A stretch of 64,000 nucleotides of DNA from Abyssicoccus albus (GTDB taxonomy: Bacteria > Bacillota > Bacilli > Staphylococcales > Abyssicoccaceae). The position numbers and the translations under genes are program-made. The stretch is taken from assembly GCF_003815035.1 (NCBI RefSeq), contig NZ_RKRK01000003.1, positions 62,001 to 126,000 of the forward strand. Direction: 5' to 3'. A model generated the notes under the pieces. It saw only the letters and a list, made by a program, of their open reading frames with translations. It ran no database searches and was not told the origin of the DNA. Below are positions 1-10,243 of the stretch, piece by piece (positions within the stretch are counted from its first letter, which is position 1; each line of letters opens with the position of its first letter).

Positions 1-12
1 ACTTCTGATGAG

Positions 13-1563
13 TTACTTTCGATCTGGATTTCCATCCGGATATTTTTTCTTCATTTTACGTTTTTCGACACGCTTTAATGCTTCGTTCGGCTCTTTTCTG
101 AGCGCAATGAGCATACTAATGATTAGCATTAACAAGATGAACGTAAATGGGAGACCCGCAACAATTGCTCCCGTCTGTAAACTAGTTAATCCATCATCTG
201 TTGTAATTAACGCTAACGTAATCGATGCGATAATAATTCCCCAGGAAATTTTCATTCTCATCGATGGGTTCAAGTCTCCATTGCTTGTCATACTAGAGAC
301 GATATACGTCGCAGAATCAGCGCTTGTCACAATAAATGTAAAGATTAACACAATTGCAAGTGTCGATGTCACAAGTCCAAATGGTAATTCATTAAAGAAT
401 GCAAAGAGCGCTTTCGTATTATCATCTTGAACAATATCAACTAAATTCGTTGACTCAAATAAATCCATATAAATCGCACTACCACCAAGCGTCGCCATCC
501 ATACAAAAGATAGCAATGGCGGGATAATTAATACGCCTAATACATATTCTCTAATCGTACGTCCACGTGAAATTCTTGCAATAAAAGCACCAATAAACGG
601 TGACCAAGCAATAACCCATGCCCAATAGAACACTGTCCAATCTTGGACCCATTGACTCTCACCGTTCTCTACAAATGGGTTGAGCCTTAATGAATAAGGA
701 ATAAAGTTCGTAATATAATCTCCAAGCCCTACAACAAACGTTTCAAGTATAAATCGTGTTGGTCCAAAGATTAATACGAATAAAATAAGCAACACACAAA
801 TTGCCATATTCATATTACTTAAATATTTAACCCCTCTTTTAAGCCCTGTCGTTGCAGAAATAATGAAGATTACAGTCATCAACAGCGTGATAATCATCAA
901 TGTAACGTTATTATTGGGAATATTGTATGTAATATTCAATCCACCATTGACTTGCATAATCCCAAGTCCAATTGACGTCGCAATTCCTGTAACAGTCGCA
1001 ATAACGGCTAGAATATCAATCACTTTACGAATCCAATTCGGATAGTACATACCGAATAAAGGCTCTAACGCTGTAGAAATCAATCCATTTCTCTCTCTTC
1101 TAAACTGGTAATACCCTATCGCAAGTCCTGCAATAGCAAATACTGCCCATTGACTCATCCCCCAGTGGAAGAATGTGTATCCCATCGCAACTCGAGCTTG
1201 TTCTCCAAGGGCCATCTCTTTAGCAAATGGAGCGTCAGCCATATGTGTCATCGGTTCAGCAACTCCATAGAACACAAGACCAACACCTAATCCACCACTA
1301 AACAACATCCCAATCCAACTTCTAAATGAGAACTCTGGCTCCTCATCATTACGACCGAACTTAATTCGTCCATATGGTGATATCGCTAATGAAATTAAAA
1401 ACACAACGAATATAAATACTGCAAGTAAAAATAACCACGAGAAATTTGTCGCTACAGTATCATAAACATTCGTTGCAATTTCACCAAATTGTGTCGGAAA
1501 TAAAAAAGCGAGTGCAGCAAATATAACAATGATAATCGCCGCAACAATAAAAACAATATTCAT
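13..1563 (-). CDS. BCCT-family betaine/carnitine/choline-type transporter (OpuD-like)
   Basis: A secondary carrier of the betaine-choline-carnitine family, expected to import a compatible solute with Na+ or H+ across the cell membrane. About twelve hydrophobic segments are visible. The family signature lies near residues 314-325 (WAWVIAWSPFIG), followed by the charged loop ISRGRTI. Another conserved stretch, GLGVGLVFYGVAEP, is near residue 91. The start at 1563 is preferred to an upstream ATG at 1611 because AAGGAG sits 8 bases before it; this gives 516 residues, normal for the family. It is transcribed divergently from the GNAT gene. The substrate is inferred from family only. Confidence 0.9.
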   Translation of the reverse strand: MNIVFIVAAIIIVIFAALAFLFPTQFGEIATNVYDTVATNFSWLFLLAVFIFVVFLISLAISPYGRIKFGRNDEEPEFSFRSWIGMLFSGGLGVGLVFYGVAEPMTHMADAPFAKEMALGEQARVAMGYTFFHWGMSQWAVFAIAGLAIGYYQFRRERNGLISTALEPLFGMYYPNWIRKVIDILAVIATVTGIATSIGLGIMQVNGGLNITYNIPNNNVTLMIITLLMTVIFIISATTGLKRGVKYLSNMNMAICVLLILFVLIFGPTRFILETFVVGLGDYITNFIPYSLRLNPFVENGESQWVQDWTVFYWAWVIAWSPFIGAFIARISRGRTIREYVLGVLIIPPLLSFVWMATLGGSAIYMDLFESTNLVDIVQDDNTKALFAFFNELPFGLVTSTLAIVLIFTFIVTSADSATYIVSSMTSNGDLNPSMRMKISWGIIIASITLALITTDDGLTSLQTGAIVAGLPFTFILLMLIISMLIALRKEPNEALKRVEKRKMKKKYPDGNPDRK

Positions 1564-1737
1564 GTAATAATTCTCCTTTTTATTTTTAAATTTACACACA
1601 TTAACAAACATGCTTGTTATTTGTTTTCACTATTATATTACAACATAAACATGTCGAGTGATATGTATGACAAATAACTTTTCGTGGTATAATATATAAG
1701 AAAATTAAAAAAATAATTAAATTGTAAAGGTGATTAC

Positions 1738-2592
1738 ATGACAAAATCATATACTTTCGAAAACATTACATTAAGGCCTTATGAACAACATGATCTAAAT
1801 GAACTTAAAACATTCACTTTAGATGAAGAACAAATGGAATTCACTTCATTACCACTTGATGTATTAGAAGAAGCTATAGAAGATGATAATCGTACACCAA
1901 GCGTTGCAGTCAATGATAAAGATGAAGTGATTGGATTTTTCGTAGTTCACAAGCATTATCAACATGTGGGATACGATACACCTCATGAAGTAATTTACGT
2001 GAGATCATTGAGTGTTAATTCAAAGCATCAAGGAATGGGCTATGGCACAAAAATCGCACTGAATATCCCTGATTACGTTGCTGTCCTCCACCCTAAATTC
2101 GATCATTTATACCTTGTCGTTGATGCGTTAAATAGTGCGGCATGGAATCTTTATGAACGTGCGGGATTCATTCATACTGCAACGAAAGAAGATGGCCCTA
2201 TCGGTAAAGAACGATTATATTACTTAGATTTAGATGCGAGATATGTTTCGAACTTGAAGTTAAGACCTCATCCAGAGACTAAAGATAAAATCATTAACTT
2301 GATGTTAGATGGTAAAGAAATTGGACATATCGATATTAATATCATCGACCACCACTTATACATTAAAAATATTGTCATCGAAACCTCTACAAATAATCAA
2401 TGTACGTTAGTAAAAAGCGCATTAGTCCAAAGTGCTACATTCATTCGTAGACACTTTGAAGGGGTTAAAACGATCGAACTTTATGACCATGCCAGCGACT
2501 GCAAAACGAGTGATTTAGCTTATAGTGCTGGTTTCGTTGATGTCGATCCTCTCGATGATTTACCTAAATATATTAAATATATTAATTACTAG
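1738..2592 (+). CDS. GNAT-family N-acetyltransferase, two-domain
   Basis: Likely a cytosolic acetyl-CoA-dependent acyltransferase. The N-terminal half (residues about 8-170) carries a GNAT core with the acetyl-CoA-binding loop HQGMGYGTK near residues 98-105 and the usual W-LYERAGF helix near 150. The C-terminal half (about 180-284) has no clear motif but looks like a second, degenerate GNAT-like lobe. At 284 residues it is longer than a single-domain GNAT. It precedes rpoE on the same strand by about 70 bases. Substrate unknown. Confidence 0.8.
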   Translation: MTKSYTFENITLRPYEQHDLNELKTFTLDEEQMEFTSLPLDVLEEAIEDDNRTPSVAVNDKDEVIGFFVVHKHYQHVGYDTPHEVIYVRSLSVNSKHQGMGYGTKIALNIPDYVAVLHPKFDHLYLVVDALNSAAWNLYERAGFIHTATKEDGPIGKERLYYLDLDARYVSNLKLRPHPETKDKIINLMLDGKEIGHIDINIIDHHLYIKNIVIETSTNNQCTLVKSALVQSATFIRRHFEGVKTIELYDHASDCKTSDLAYSAGFVDVDPLDDLPKYIKYINY

Positions 2593-2660
2593 TTGAATAA
2601 TTAGTCATTAGTTGATAATATACCGTTAGTATTAACGTTTTGAAAGGACGTCACAAATCT

Positions 2661-3173
2661 ATGAAAATAAAAGACTACACTAAAGAAATGATCAACGAAA
2701 ATTCATTTATCGAAATGGCTTATTTATATTTACAAGAAAAAAAAAGTCCTCAATCTTTATATACAATGATAGATGAGTTTAAATCTATTGGTGGATATAC
2801 AGATGAAGAAATCGAAGATCGCGTATTACAATTCTATACAAACTTGAATACAGATGGTCGTTTCTTATCGGTTGAAGAAGGTACATGGGGACTTCGTGAC
2901 TGGTATTCAGTAGATGAAATTGAAGAAAATATTGCACCAACAATTCAAAAATTCGAAATCGCTGAAGAAGATACTTTAGATGATGAGGCCATTGACGAAG
3001 AAGTGGAATCAGAAGATGTAAAAGATAGAGATGGTAACTTCGATGAAGATAATAAAGACATTGACGAAGATACAGACGAATATGAAGATTTATCCGTTGA
3101 GGATGATGAAGACGTATTGATTGATGAAGAAGACGAAGATGATGAAGATGAAGACGATGACACAGAAGAATAA
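2661..3173 (+). CDS. rpoE: DNA-directed RNA polymerase delta subunit
   Basis: The delta subunit of Gram-positive RNA polymerase, which increases transcription specificity and enzyme recycling. Residues about 1-90 form the HARE-HTH domain (IKDYTKEM, then [14 protein letters not shown]). From about residue 100 the protein becomes a long, nearly uninterrupted Asp/Glu tail, the hallmark of delta. The ATG at 2661 is preferred to a TTG at 2640 because AAAGGA lies about 12 bases before it and the family begins with MKIKDY. pyrG follows on the same strand, as in other Firmicutes. Low-complexity reading frames on the opposite strand of the acidic tail are artefacts. Confidence 0.95.
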   Translation: MKIKDYTKEMINENSFIEMAYLYLQEKKSPQSLYTMIDEFKSIGGYTDEEIEDRVLQFYTNLNTDGRFLSVEEGTWGLRDWYSVDEIEENIAPTIQKFEIAEEDTLDDEAIDEEVESEDVKDRDGNFDEDNKDIDEDTDEYEDLSVEDDEDVLIDEEDEDDEDEDDDTEE

Positions 3174-3176
3174 TTA

Positions 3177-3204
3177 TTGACAATCTATCAAATCGTGATA
3201 ATAT
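3177..3204 (+). promoter_or_regulatory. pyrG promoter
   Basis: TTGACA at 3177-3182 and TAATAT at 3199-3204 are separated by 16 bases. The predicted start falls on the GGG at 3212-3214, giving a transcript that begins GGGCUCC. Confidence 0.75.
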
Positions 3205-3211
3205 TTTATTT

Positions 3212-3285
3212 GGGCTCCATAATTTATGGACGAAGAAACGATAAGCTCCCTTTCTACGATACAGAAAGGGAGCTTTATTATTTTA
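3212..3285 (+). promoter_or_regulatory. pyrG leader: CTP-sensing attenuator by reiterative transcription
   Basis: The initial transcript GGGCUC matches that described for Bacillus subtilis pyrG, where low CTP stalls polymerase and extra G residues are added to the 5' end. The poly-G tract then pairs with the C/U-rich 5' arm of a terminator. Here the terminator has arms 3243-3255 (containing CTCCCTTTCT) and 3263-3275, followed by a T-rich run. Both required parts, the GGGCT start and a CTCCCTTTC arm, are present. The mechanism is known for B. subtilis; its action here is inferred. Confidence 0.8.
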
Positions 3286-3294
3286 TTATACTAG

Positions 3295-4917
<1,623 letters not shown>

Positions 4918-4927
4918 ATGTATTACT

Positions 4928-4996
4928 CCTGTCCATTCATTAATATTTAATGGACAGGTTTTCTTTTGTTACCTTGAAACCTGTCCATTCATTAAT
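4928..4996. repeat. Hairpin repeat, 52-bp period, after pyrG (also terminator-like)
   Basis: CCTGTCCATTCATTAA occurs at 4928 and again at 4980, exactly 52 bases apart. Between them AATGGACAGG (4949-4958) can pair with either copy. Pairing left gives a hairpin followed by TTTTCTTTT, which would terminate pyrG. Pairing right gives a second hairpin. The stem is the same as in the large array at 59.05 kb. The site lies between two convergent genes. Confidence 0.8.
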
Positions 4997-5003
4997 TTAA
5001 TAA

Positions 5004-5432
5004 TTATCGTTCAACCGTTTCACCATTTAAAATAAGCTTCGCTTCTACTTCGACATTCATCGAAGCGCGTGCAGAACAGTATTTATCCATACTTAAATCA
5101 ATCGCCCTAAATACATGCTTCGCTAACACATCTCCTTCAACATCAACTATAAGCTCAATTTTGTCATAACGTTGTGGTTTTTCTTCAACACGAAAACCTT
5201 CTGCATTAATATCCATCTTTGAAATCTTGTCTCGATGTGGCTTTAAGATCAAGCTCATATCAATGCCCATACACCCAATCAAACTACTTAACATCACTTC
5301 CATTGGGCTCGGCCCCGCATTATCTCCACCCGCTTCAACACTTGCATCCATTGTAATTTCATGTCCACTACGTAGTGCAACCGTTTTGTAAGACATATTT
5401 CCTTGCCATTCACCATTAACTTTAATACTCAT
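5004..5432 (-). CDS. OsmC/Ohr-family protein
   Basis: A small cytosolic protein of the OsmC superfamily, whose members are thiol-dependent hydroperoxide reductases. Two conserved cysteines are visible, one in LIGCMGID (near residue 55) and one in DKYCSAR (near residue 118), as in the peroxidatic/resolving pair. The 142-residue length is normal. AAGGAG lies 7 bases before the start. It is a lone gene convergent with pyrG. It could belong to the YhfA-like OsmC branch rather than Ohr; the substrate is not evident. Confidence 0.88.
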   Translation of the reverse strand: MSIKVNGEWQGNMSYKTVALRSGHEITMDASVEAGGDNAGPSPMEVMLSSLIGCMGIDMSLILKPHRDKISKMDINAEGFRVEEKPQRYDKIELIVDVEGDVLAKHVFRAIDLSMDKYCSARASMNVEVEAKLILNGETVER

Positions 5433-5551
5433 TCCATCACTCCTTAATCATTTTTACAAATCCATTATAACGTGAATGCGTAATGATTTGGTTTCATACG
5501 TACTCGTGCTAAAATATTATCAATAAAAACTTTCAAAAGGAGCGGAATAAG

Positions 5552-6574
5552 ATGGATCAATTATTAACAGAATTCAAACTAAAAGGTCTTACATTACAAA
5601 ATAAAGCAGTGATGAGCCCGATGTGTATGTATTCAGCACAAGACGGCTATCCTAACGATTTCCACTTCACACATTATACATCTCGAGCAATTGGTGGTAT
5701 GGGATTAATTATTATGGAAATGACAAACGTAACACCGAATGGAAGAATCTCAGACGGATGCCTGGGGTTATGGAGTGATGATCATATTCCACATTTCAAA
5801 AGAATCGTCGATTCGGTACATCAATATGGCACCAAAATCGGTATTCAAATCGCTCATGCTGGTCGTAAGGCGGAAGATGCAGATGATGTAGTATCTAGCT
5901 CTGACATTAAATATGAGGGAGATAAATATAAAGCACCTCGTTCGCTATCAACTGACGAAGTGAAAAATATGGTTGTTAAATATAAAGAAGCAGCCGAACG
6001 TGCGGTAAAAGCTGGATTCGATACGATTGAAATTCATGCCGCACATGGTTATTTAATTCATCAATTCCAATCACCGAAAACAAACAATAGAACCGATCAA
6101 TATGGTGAAGATCGTCTATTATTCGGTGCAGAAATTATTGAAGCGGTTAAATCAGTTATTCCAGAAGATATGCCTCTCATTGTTCGTATTTCTGCAAAGG
6201 AATATTCTAAAGATGGATATGACATCGATTACGGCGTCGAAATTGCAAAGCGCTACAAAAAAGCCGGAGCTGATATAATTGATGTGAGTGGTGGCGGCAA
6301 TGGTCCTGTCGTTGAAGATAGACGTCCAAGATTACACCCAGGTTATCAAGTTCATTTAGCTCGTGAAATTAAAGTTCAAGCAGAAATCCCAGTCATTGCG
6401 GTTGGTATGTTAGATGATCCACGTGTGGCTGACCATGTGGTTGGTGTACAAGATGCAGATCTAATTGCAATTGGACGAGCATCTCTCAGAGATCCTCATT
6501 GGGTATTAAATGCAGGAAGAAAAGAAGAACGTGCTTGTTTTGTACCTAAACAATACGTCAGAGGTTATCAATAG
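5552..6574 (+). CDS. namA: NADPH-dependent flavin oxidoreductase (old yellow enzyme, YqjM/NamA type)
   Basis: An FMN-containing ene-reductase that reduces activated C=C bonds of enals, enones and nitro compounds with NADPH. A TIM barrel covers the whole 340 residues. Visible family features are the N-terminal KNKAVMSPMCMYS segment with the flavin-tuning cysteine, QIAHAGRKA, and EIHAAHGYLIHQF. AAAGGAG precedes the ATG. The gene stands alone with no operon partner. Assignment to the YqjM clade rests on length and these motifs. Confidence 0.9.
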   Translation: MDQLLTEFKLKGLTLQNKAVMSPMCMYSAQDGYPNDFHFTHYTSRAIGGMGLIIMEMTNVTPNGRISDGCLGLWSDDHIPHFKRIVDSVHQYGTKIGIQIAHAGRKAEDADDVVSSSDIKYEGDKYKAPRSLSTDEVKNMVVKYKEAAERAVKAGFDTIEIHAAHGYLIHQFQSPKTNNRTDQYGEDRLLFGAEIIEAVKSVIPEDMPLIVRISAKEYSKDGYDIDYGVEIAKRYKKAGADIIDVSGGGNGPVVEDRRPRLHPGYQVHLAREIKVQAEIPVIAVGMLDDPRVADHVVGVQDADLIAIGRASLRDPHWVLNAGRKEERACFVPKQYVRGYQ

Positions 6575-6622
6575 CTTATAAAATTCAAAAAGTATTTAAG
6601 ATTTAAGTAATCCTGACAATAG

Positions 6623-6663
6623 AAATAGCGATAACATTTGATAATCAAATGTTATCGCTATTT
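6623..6663. repeat. 20-bp-arm perfect palindrome after namA (first half of composite element)
   Basis: AAATAGCGATAACATTTGAT at 6623-6642 is followed by one base and its exact inverted copy at 6644-6663, then a T-rich stretch. It can serve as the namA terminator. With the 31-base linker and the next palindrome (6691-6723) it forms a composite element repeated at 44927-45028. Confidence 0.85.
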
Positions 6664-6690
6664 ATTTCCTTTATTAAAGATTTATATTTC

Positions 6691-6967
6691 GTATTCAGAG
6701 TATTTTTGATTTACTCTGAATACCAGACGATTTTCGGCTCTTTTCCTTCCCGTATTCAGAGTTTTTCTAGTTTACTCTGATTACCAGACGATTTTCGGCT
6801 CTTTTCCTTCCCGTATTCAGAGTATTTTCAGTTACTCTGATTACCAGACCATTTTCGACTCATTTCCTTTCCGTATTCAGAGTATTTTCAGTTTACTCTG
6901 ATTACCAGACCATTTTCGACTCATTTCCTTTCCGTATTCAGAGTATTTTCAGTTTACTCTGATTACC
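6691..6967. repeat. Tandem hairpin array, five units, 60-61-bp period
   Basis: Units start at 6691, 6752, 6813, 6873 and 6934. Each has arms GTATTCAGAGTA and TACTCTGAATAC (or TACTCTGATTAC) around a 9-base loop, then a pyrimidine-rich linker of about 28 bases (TTTTCGGCTCTTTTCC type). Both hairpin and linker are repeated, so this is not CRISPR. It fills the gap between the convergent namA and phosphodiesterase genes. A single related unit occurs at 39173-39205. Confidence 0.92.
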
Positions 6968-6994
6968 GAAAATACGTCGAAGTCTTTAACAAAA

Positions 6995-7711
6995 TTATTG
7001 ATTATTAATTAGCTCGATTGCCTTCTTCGGGTAGTCGGTAATAATATCATAGCCTTTATCGATATACTCTTTCATCGTTTTCTTATCATTAATCGTCCAT
7101 ACTCTCACTTGCTCTTGATTCACTAAACATTTATCAATATCTTTAAACTTGATTTTTTTGCTTAAGTGATACGTTGAACAGTTCATATCTTTAATACGCT
7201 CTAACACTTTATTATTCAATTTAGAAGTTAGTAAAGCAATGTGAACATCATTATTCAGTGATTTAATGTATCTCAATGCTCCTTCATCAAATGATGAGTA
7301 GACAACACGATCATGCATTTTAAATATATCAACAAGTTGATATGTTCCTTGTTCTAACATATATTCATCATCGCTATTCGCTTTCAATTCAATATTCAAT
7401 TCAATATCTTTATCACTTAAATAATCCAAAACATCTTTAAGACTTGGTAATTGATAATCTGTTAGATGACCGTCACGATCAACAATACGAAGTGATTGCG
7501 CTTCAATTAACGTCATATCTCCTATTAATCCTTTACCATTTGTCGTGCGATCGACTGTTTCATCATGCATCACAATAATTTGCTTATCTTTCGTTAATTG
7601 AACATCTAGTTCAATCATATCCGCTCCATCTTCCACTGCTTTTTGGAATGCAATCATTGTATTTTCTGGACATTCTCCACTACTACCGCGGTGTGCTATT
7701 ACTTTAACCAT
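6995..7711 (-). CDS. Glycerophosphodiester phosphodiesterase
   Basis: Hydrolyses glycerophosphodiesters to sn-glycerol-3-phosphate and an alcohol. The GDPD signature is clear: IAHRGSSGECPENTM at the start, then ELDVQLTKDKQIIVMHDETVDRTT, giving the metal-binding E/D pair and catalytic histidines. There is no signal peptide, so it should act in the cytosol like UgpQ-type enzymes. The start at 7711 (MVKVIAHRG) is preferred over ATGs at 7720 and 7717 because AAAGG lies 9 bases before it. The gene is monocistronic, bounded downstream by a hairpin array. Confidence 0.92.
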   Translation of the reverse strand: MVKVIAHRGSSGECPENTMIAFQKAVEDGADMIELDVQLTKDKQIIVMHDETVDRTTNGKGLIGDMTLIEAQSLRIVDRDGHLTDYQLPSLKDVLDYLSDKDIELNIELKANSDDEYMLEQGTYQLVDIFKMHDRVVYSSFDEGALRYIKSLNNDVHIALLTSKLNNKVLERIKDMNCSTYHLSKKIKFKDIDKCLVNQEQVRVWTINDKKTMKEYIDKGYDIITDYPKKAIELINNQ

Positions 7712-7785
7712 ATTCATCATCCTTTAAGTTGTTTATCTATAATGATATATACCCACATTATATAGCCAATAATCAAGAGTGATTA

Positions 7786-8379
7786 TTACCGTTGATTAAA
7801 CTGACGAACCTCTTCAAGTTCCTCTTCTAGTAATCCATGAGCACCATCTGTAATATGCACTTTAACATTTGCACCAATTGCCTCTAGCCTAGATTTCACT
7901 TTCATCGCTTCATTTGTTGGAGCAATCATATCTTGAGCTCCAGTCGTAATCAAGATGTCACATCCCGATAAATCTCCGTAGTCCTCTCGATCTACTGGGT
8001 ATAATGGGTGCAATATCACTGCTTTATTAGGTTTTACTTGCCCTGTTAATAATAGATGAACAATCATATTAGCACCATTTGAATATCCTACAAATGTTGA
8101 TTTATTTATATCAATATCATATTTTGAAGTCAGTTCGTTTAGCTCTGCTGTGATTTTCTCACCTTCTTCAAAAAGATTATCAACATCATAGACACCAGGC
8201 GACAATCTTCTAAAATATCTTGGCATACCTTGTTCTAAAACATTACCACGAATACTCAATACCGGGGCTTTAGGGTCTATAATTTCTGCAAGCGGTAGCA
8301 TATCTTGCTCATGACCACCTGTTCCATGAAATAACAATAATGAATGTTGATGATCACCTTGTTCGTATTTATATTTCAT
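7786..8379 (-). CDS. Alpha/beta hydrolase, carboxylesterase/phospholipase-like (MhqD-like)
   Basis: A 197-residue cytosolic serine hydrolase. The oxyanion region LLLFHGTGG is followed by the nucleophile elbow GYSNGAN near residue 99, an aspartate in GAQDMIAPTNE and the catalytic histidine in TDGAHGL near the C-terminus. This set resembles the MhqD/YodD esterases of Firmicutes, which are induced by quinones. No MhqR or MhqE partner is adjacent, so the specific name is tentative. AAGGAG precedes the start. Confidence 0.82.
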   Translation of the reverse strand: MKYKYEQGDHQHSLLLFHGTGGHEQDMLPLAEIIDPKAPVLSIRGNVLEQGMPRYFRRLSPGVYDVDNLFEEGEKITAELNELTSKYDIDINKSTFVGYSNGANMIVHLLLTGQVKPNKAVILHPLYPVDREDYGDLSGCDILITTGAQDMIAPTNEAMKVKSRLEAIGANVKVHITDGAHGLLEEELEEVRQFNQR

Positions 8380-8446
8380 TGTTACACTCCTTCATTAATA
8401 TTCACCGTATTGAATTTATACATCTTCATATTGATTATGACATTTT

Positions 8447-8761
8447 TTAACCAAAAAATTTCAGTCCTGCAATGCTAATCACAATCCCGACAACAAGTAA
8501 GTATTTACGATAATCGTGTGCCTCTCCAAAGATAAACATCCCTGCCAGCACGCTACCTGCTGCTCCAATACCCGTCCATACACCGTAGCCTATACTAACT
8601 GGAATGTGCTGTAGTGCAAACGTTAAGACCGTTAAACTTAGACCAAAACTAATTGCTGTTCCAACGACATAAATTTTCTTCGTCATGCCATCTGATAACT
8701 TCAATAAACTGACCGATAGCACTTCAAATAATCCAGCAATTCCTAGAAATAACCAACCCAT
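8447..8761 (-). CDS. Small multidrug resistance (SMR) family transporter, second subunit
   Basis: A four-helix SMR protein of about 104 residues. It has the conserved membrane glutamate in GLFEVLSVSLLK (helix 1), the GYGVWTGIGA motif of helix 3 and a basic C-terminal end. The start at 8761 follows GAGGAGG inside the end of the preceding gene; only one base separates the two genes. Paired SMR genes such as EbrAB or YkkCD usually form heterodimeric drug or guanidinium exporters, which is inferred here. Confidence 0.88.
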   Translation of the reverse strand: MGWLFLGIAGLFEVLSVSLLKLSDGMTKKIYVVGTAISFGLSLTVLTFALQHIPVSIGYGVWTGIGAAGSVLAGMFIFGEAHDYRKYLLVVGIVISIAGLKFFG

Positions 8762-8762
8762 T

Positions 8763-9143
8763 TTATTCAACCTCCTCAAGTTCATCAGATATAATTTGCA
8801 TAGGGTATTGAGTCGATTCCTTCTTCTCAGGAACTAATTTTAGTCCAATAATACAACTGATTAGAGATACTAAAAACACAATCTTCAATAATGATACTTC
8901 TTCATTGAATAAGACCATCCCACAAATCGCCGTGCCAAAAGCACCGAGTCCTGTAAATAATGCATATCCAGTCGATACAGGTAACTCACTTAACGCTTTA
9001 CCAAATAGCCAAAAACTGATTACAACAGCAATGACCGTTGGAATGACCCACTCAATCTTAGATAATCCATCTGAAAAAGCTAAACCATATGCCCATACAA
9101 CTTCCATGAGCCCACCAGCAATTAAATATATCCATGACTTCAT
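8763..9143 (-). CDS. Small multidrug resistance (SMR) family transporter, first subunit
   Basis: A four-helix SMR protein with glutamate in GGLMEVVWAYGLAFSDG (helix 1) and GYALFTGLGAFGT (helix 3). At 126 residues it is longer than its partner because of a charged tail (PEKKESTQYP and onward), which may set membrane topology. CGGAGGG precedes the ATG. It is the promoter-proximal gene of the two-gene SMR operon. The substrate cannot be read from sequence. Confidence 0.88.
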   Translation of the reverse strand: MKSWIYLIAGGLMEVVWAYGLAFSDGLSKIEWVIPTVIAVVISFWLFGKALSELPVSTGYALFTGLGAFGTAICGMVLFNEEVSLLKIVFLVSLISCIIGLKLVPEKKESTQYPMQIISDELEEVE

Positions 9144-9169
9144 TTAAATCCCTCCGTTTATTAAAATAA

Positions 9170-9194
9170 AAACCAGCTCATGATGAGCTGGTTT
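9170..9194 (-). terminator. Terminator overlapping the ZIP gene stop
   Basis: Twelve-base arms AAACCAGCTCAT and its inverse flank one base. On the minus strand a T-rich run follows. It overlaps the stop codon of the ZIP transporter gene. Confidence 0.8.
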
Positions 9195-10002
9195 ATCCTA
9201 ATGCAACATCTAACGTCATCATTACAGCAAACCCTAACATACATCCGATCGTTGCAATATCTGTATTACTATTACGTTGTGCTTCCGGTATTAGTTCTTC
9301 TACCACGACATAAATCATTGCACCTGCTGCAAATGCCAAAGCGTATGGTTGAATCGGTGTAATGGTTACAACAAGTAGCGCACCAATGACACCTGCAATC
9401 GGCTCAACAATAGCCGATGCTTGTCCATACATAAAGCTTTTCATCCGTGAGAATCCATCTCTTCTTAATGGCAATGACACGCTAGCCCCTTCTGGAAAGT
9501 TTTGAATCGCCATTCCAATGGCTAACGCAATTGCACCTGCTAATGTCGCACCTTCAGCACCACCCGCCACTGCACCGAATGCAATCCCAACGGCTAGTCC
9601 TTCGGGTATATTGTGTAAAGTAATCGCAAATACTAACAAAATAGACCGATGTAAACTCGTCGGCACCCCTTCAGCTTCTGAACGATCTTCACCAATATGT
9701 AAATGCGGAATGATTTGATCAAATATCCATAGAAATGCACCACCAAGTAAAAATCCAATTAACGCTGGAACATACTCTTTCACATTTAAACTTTGACTCA
9801 TCTCTATTGAAGGAATCAGTAATGACCAAACACTTGCAGCAATCATTACACCTGCCGCAAAGCCCATCATCCCGTTAAGTATTGTTTTATGTATTGTCTT
9901 AAATAGAAACACGACACTCGCACCAAGCGCCGTGACAAACCATGTAAATAAAGTCGCAATAAGCGCTTGATATACTGCATCAAGTGATTGAAACCACTCC
10001 AT
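9193..10002 (-). CDS. ZIP-family divalent metal transporter
   Basis: An integral membrane importer, probably of Zn2+ or a related divalent cation. About eight hydrophobic segments are present. The two metal-binding helices are clear: HNIPEGLAVGIAFG and the following QNFPEGASVSLPL. A histidine-containing loop (IPHLHIGED) lies before them, as in ZIP proteins. The 269-residue length matches bacterial ZupT/GufA members. GGGGAGGG precedes the ATG. It is a single gene with its own terminator; no metal-regulator box was recognised. Confidence 0.9.
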   Translation of the reverse strand: MEWFQSLDAVYQALIATLFTWFVTALGASVVFLFKTIHKTILNGMMGFAAGVMIAASVWSLLIPSIEMSQSLNVKEYVPALIGFLLGGAFLWIFDQIIPHLHIGEDRSEAEGVPTSLHRSILLVFAITLHNIPEGLAVGIAFGAVAGGAEGATLAGAIALAIGMAIQNFPEGASVSLPLRRDGFSRMKSFMYGQASAIVEPIAGVIGALLVVTITPIQPYALAFAAGAMIYVVVEELIPEAQRNSNTDIATIGCMLGFAVMMTLDVALG

Positions 10003-10145
10003 CGAAAACCCTCCCCTTATAAATTATAAATTTATAACACCCTTTTATAATATTTTCATAGGTGAATGCATTAATTTTATCGAAAACAACTTACAATGTA
10101 AAATAAAATATAACAATTATAATTATTTGAAAATTCAATTAAAAG

Positions 10146-10174
10146 TTGATTTATTGAATTTAGACTATTATAAT
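10146..10174 (+). promoter_or_regulatory. Promoter of the dicarboxylate/glutamate symporter gene
   Basis: TTGATT (10146-10151) and TATAAT (10169-10174) are 17 bases apart, a near-consensus sigma-A promoter. Confidence 0.7.
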
Positions 10175-10178
10175 ATGA

Positions 10179-10210
10179 ATATGGATAAAATCGGAATTAT
10201 TTATCCATAT
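10179..10210. promoter_or_regulatory. Inverted repeat at the predicted transcription start
   Basis: ATATGGATAAA (10179-10189) and its exact inverse (10200-10210) flank ten bases. The first arm begins 4 bases after the -10 box, so it could be a repressor operator or a 5' leader hairpin. The binding factor is unknown. Confidence 0.5.
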
Positions 10211-10243
10211 TATTTTGAACATTGATGAAAGGGGTTACATAAG

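Noticed and set aside
2945-3163. Poly-serine reading frame opposite rpoE
   Set aside because: It is the reverse-strand shadow of the Asp/Glu-rich delta tail (GAT/GAA codons read as TCN codons) with no ribosome site.
6691-6967. The regular spaced repeats here and at 18.1, 23.0, 47.9, 52.1 and 59.1 kb as CRISPR arrays
   Set aside because: Both the palindromes and the sequences between them are repeated; there are no unique spacers. The true CRISPR array at the right edge has unique 30-base spacers.
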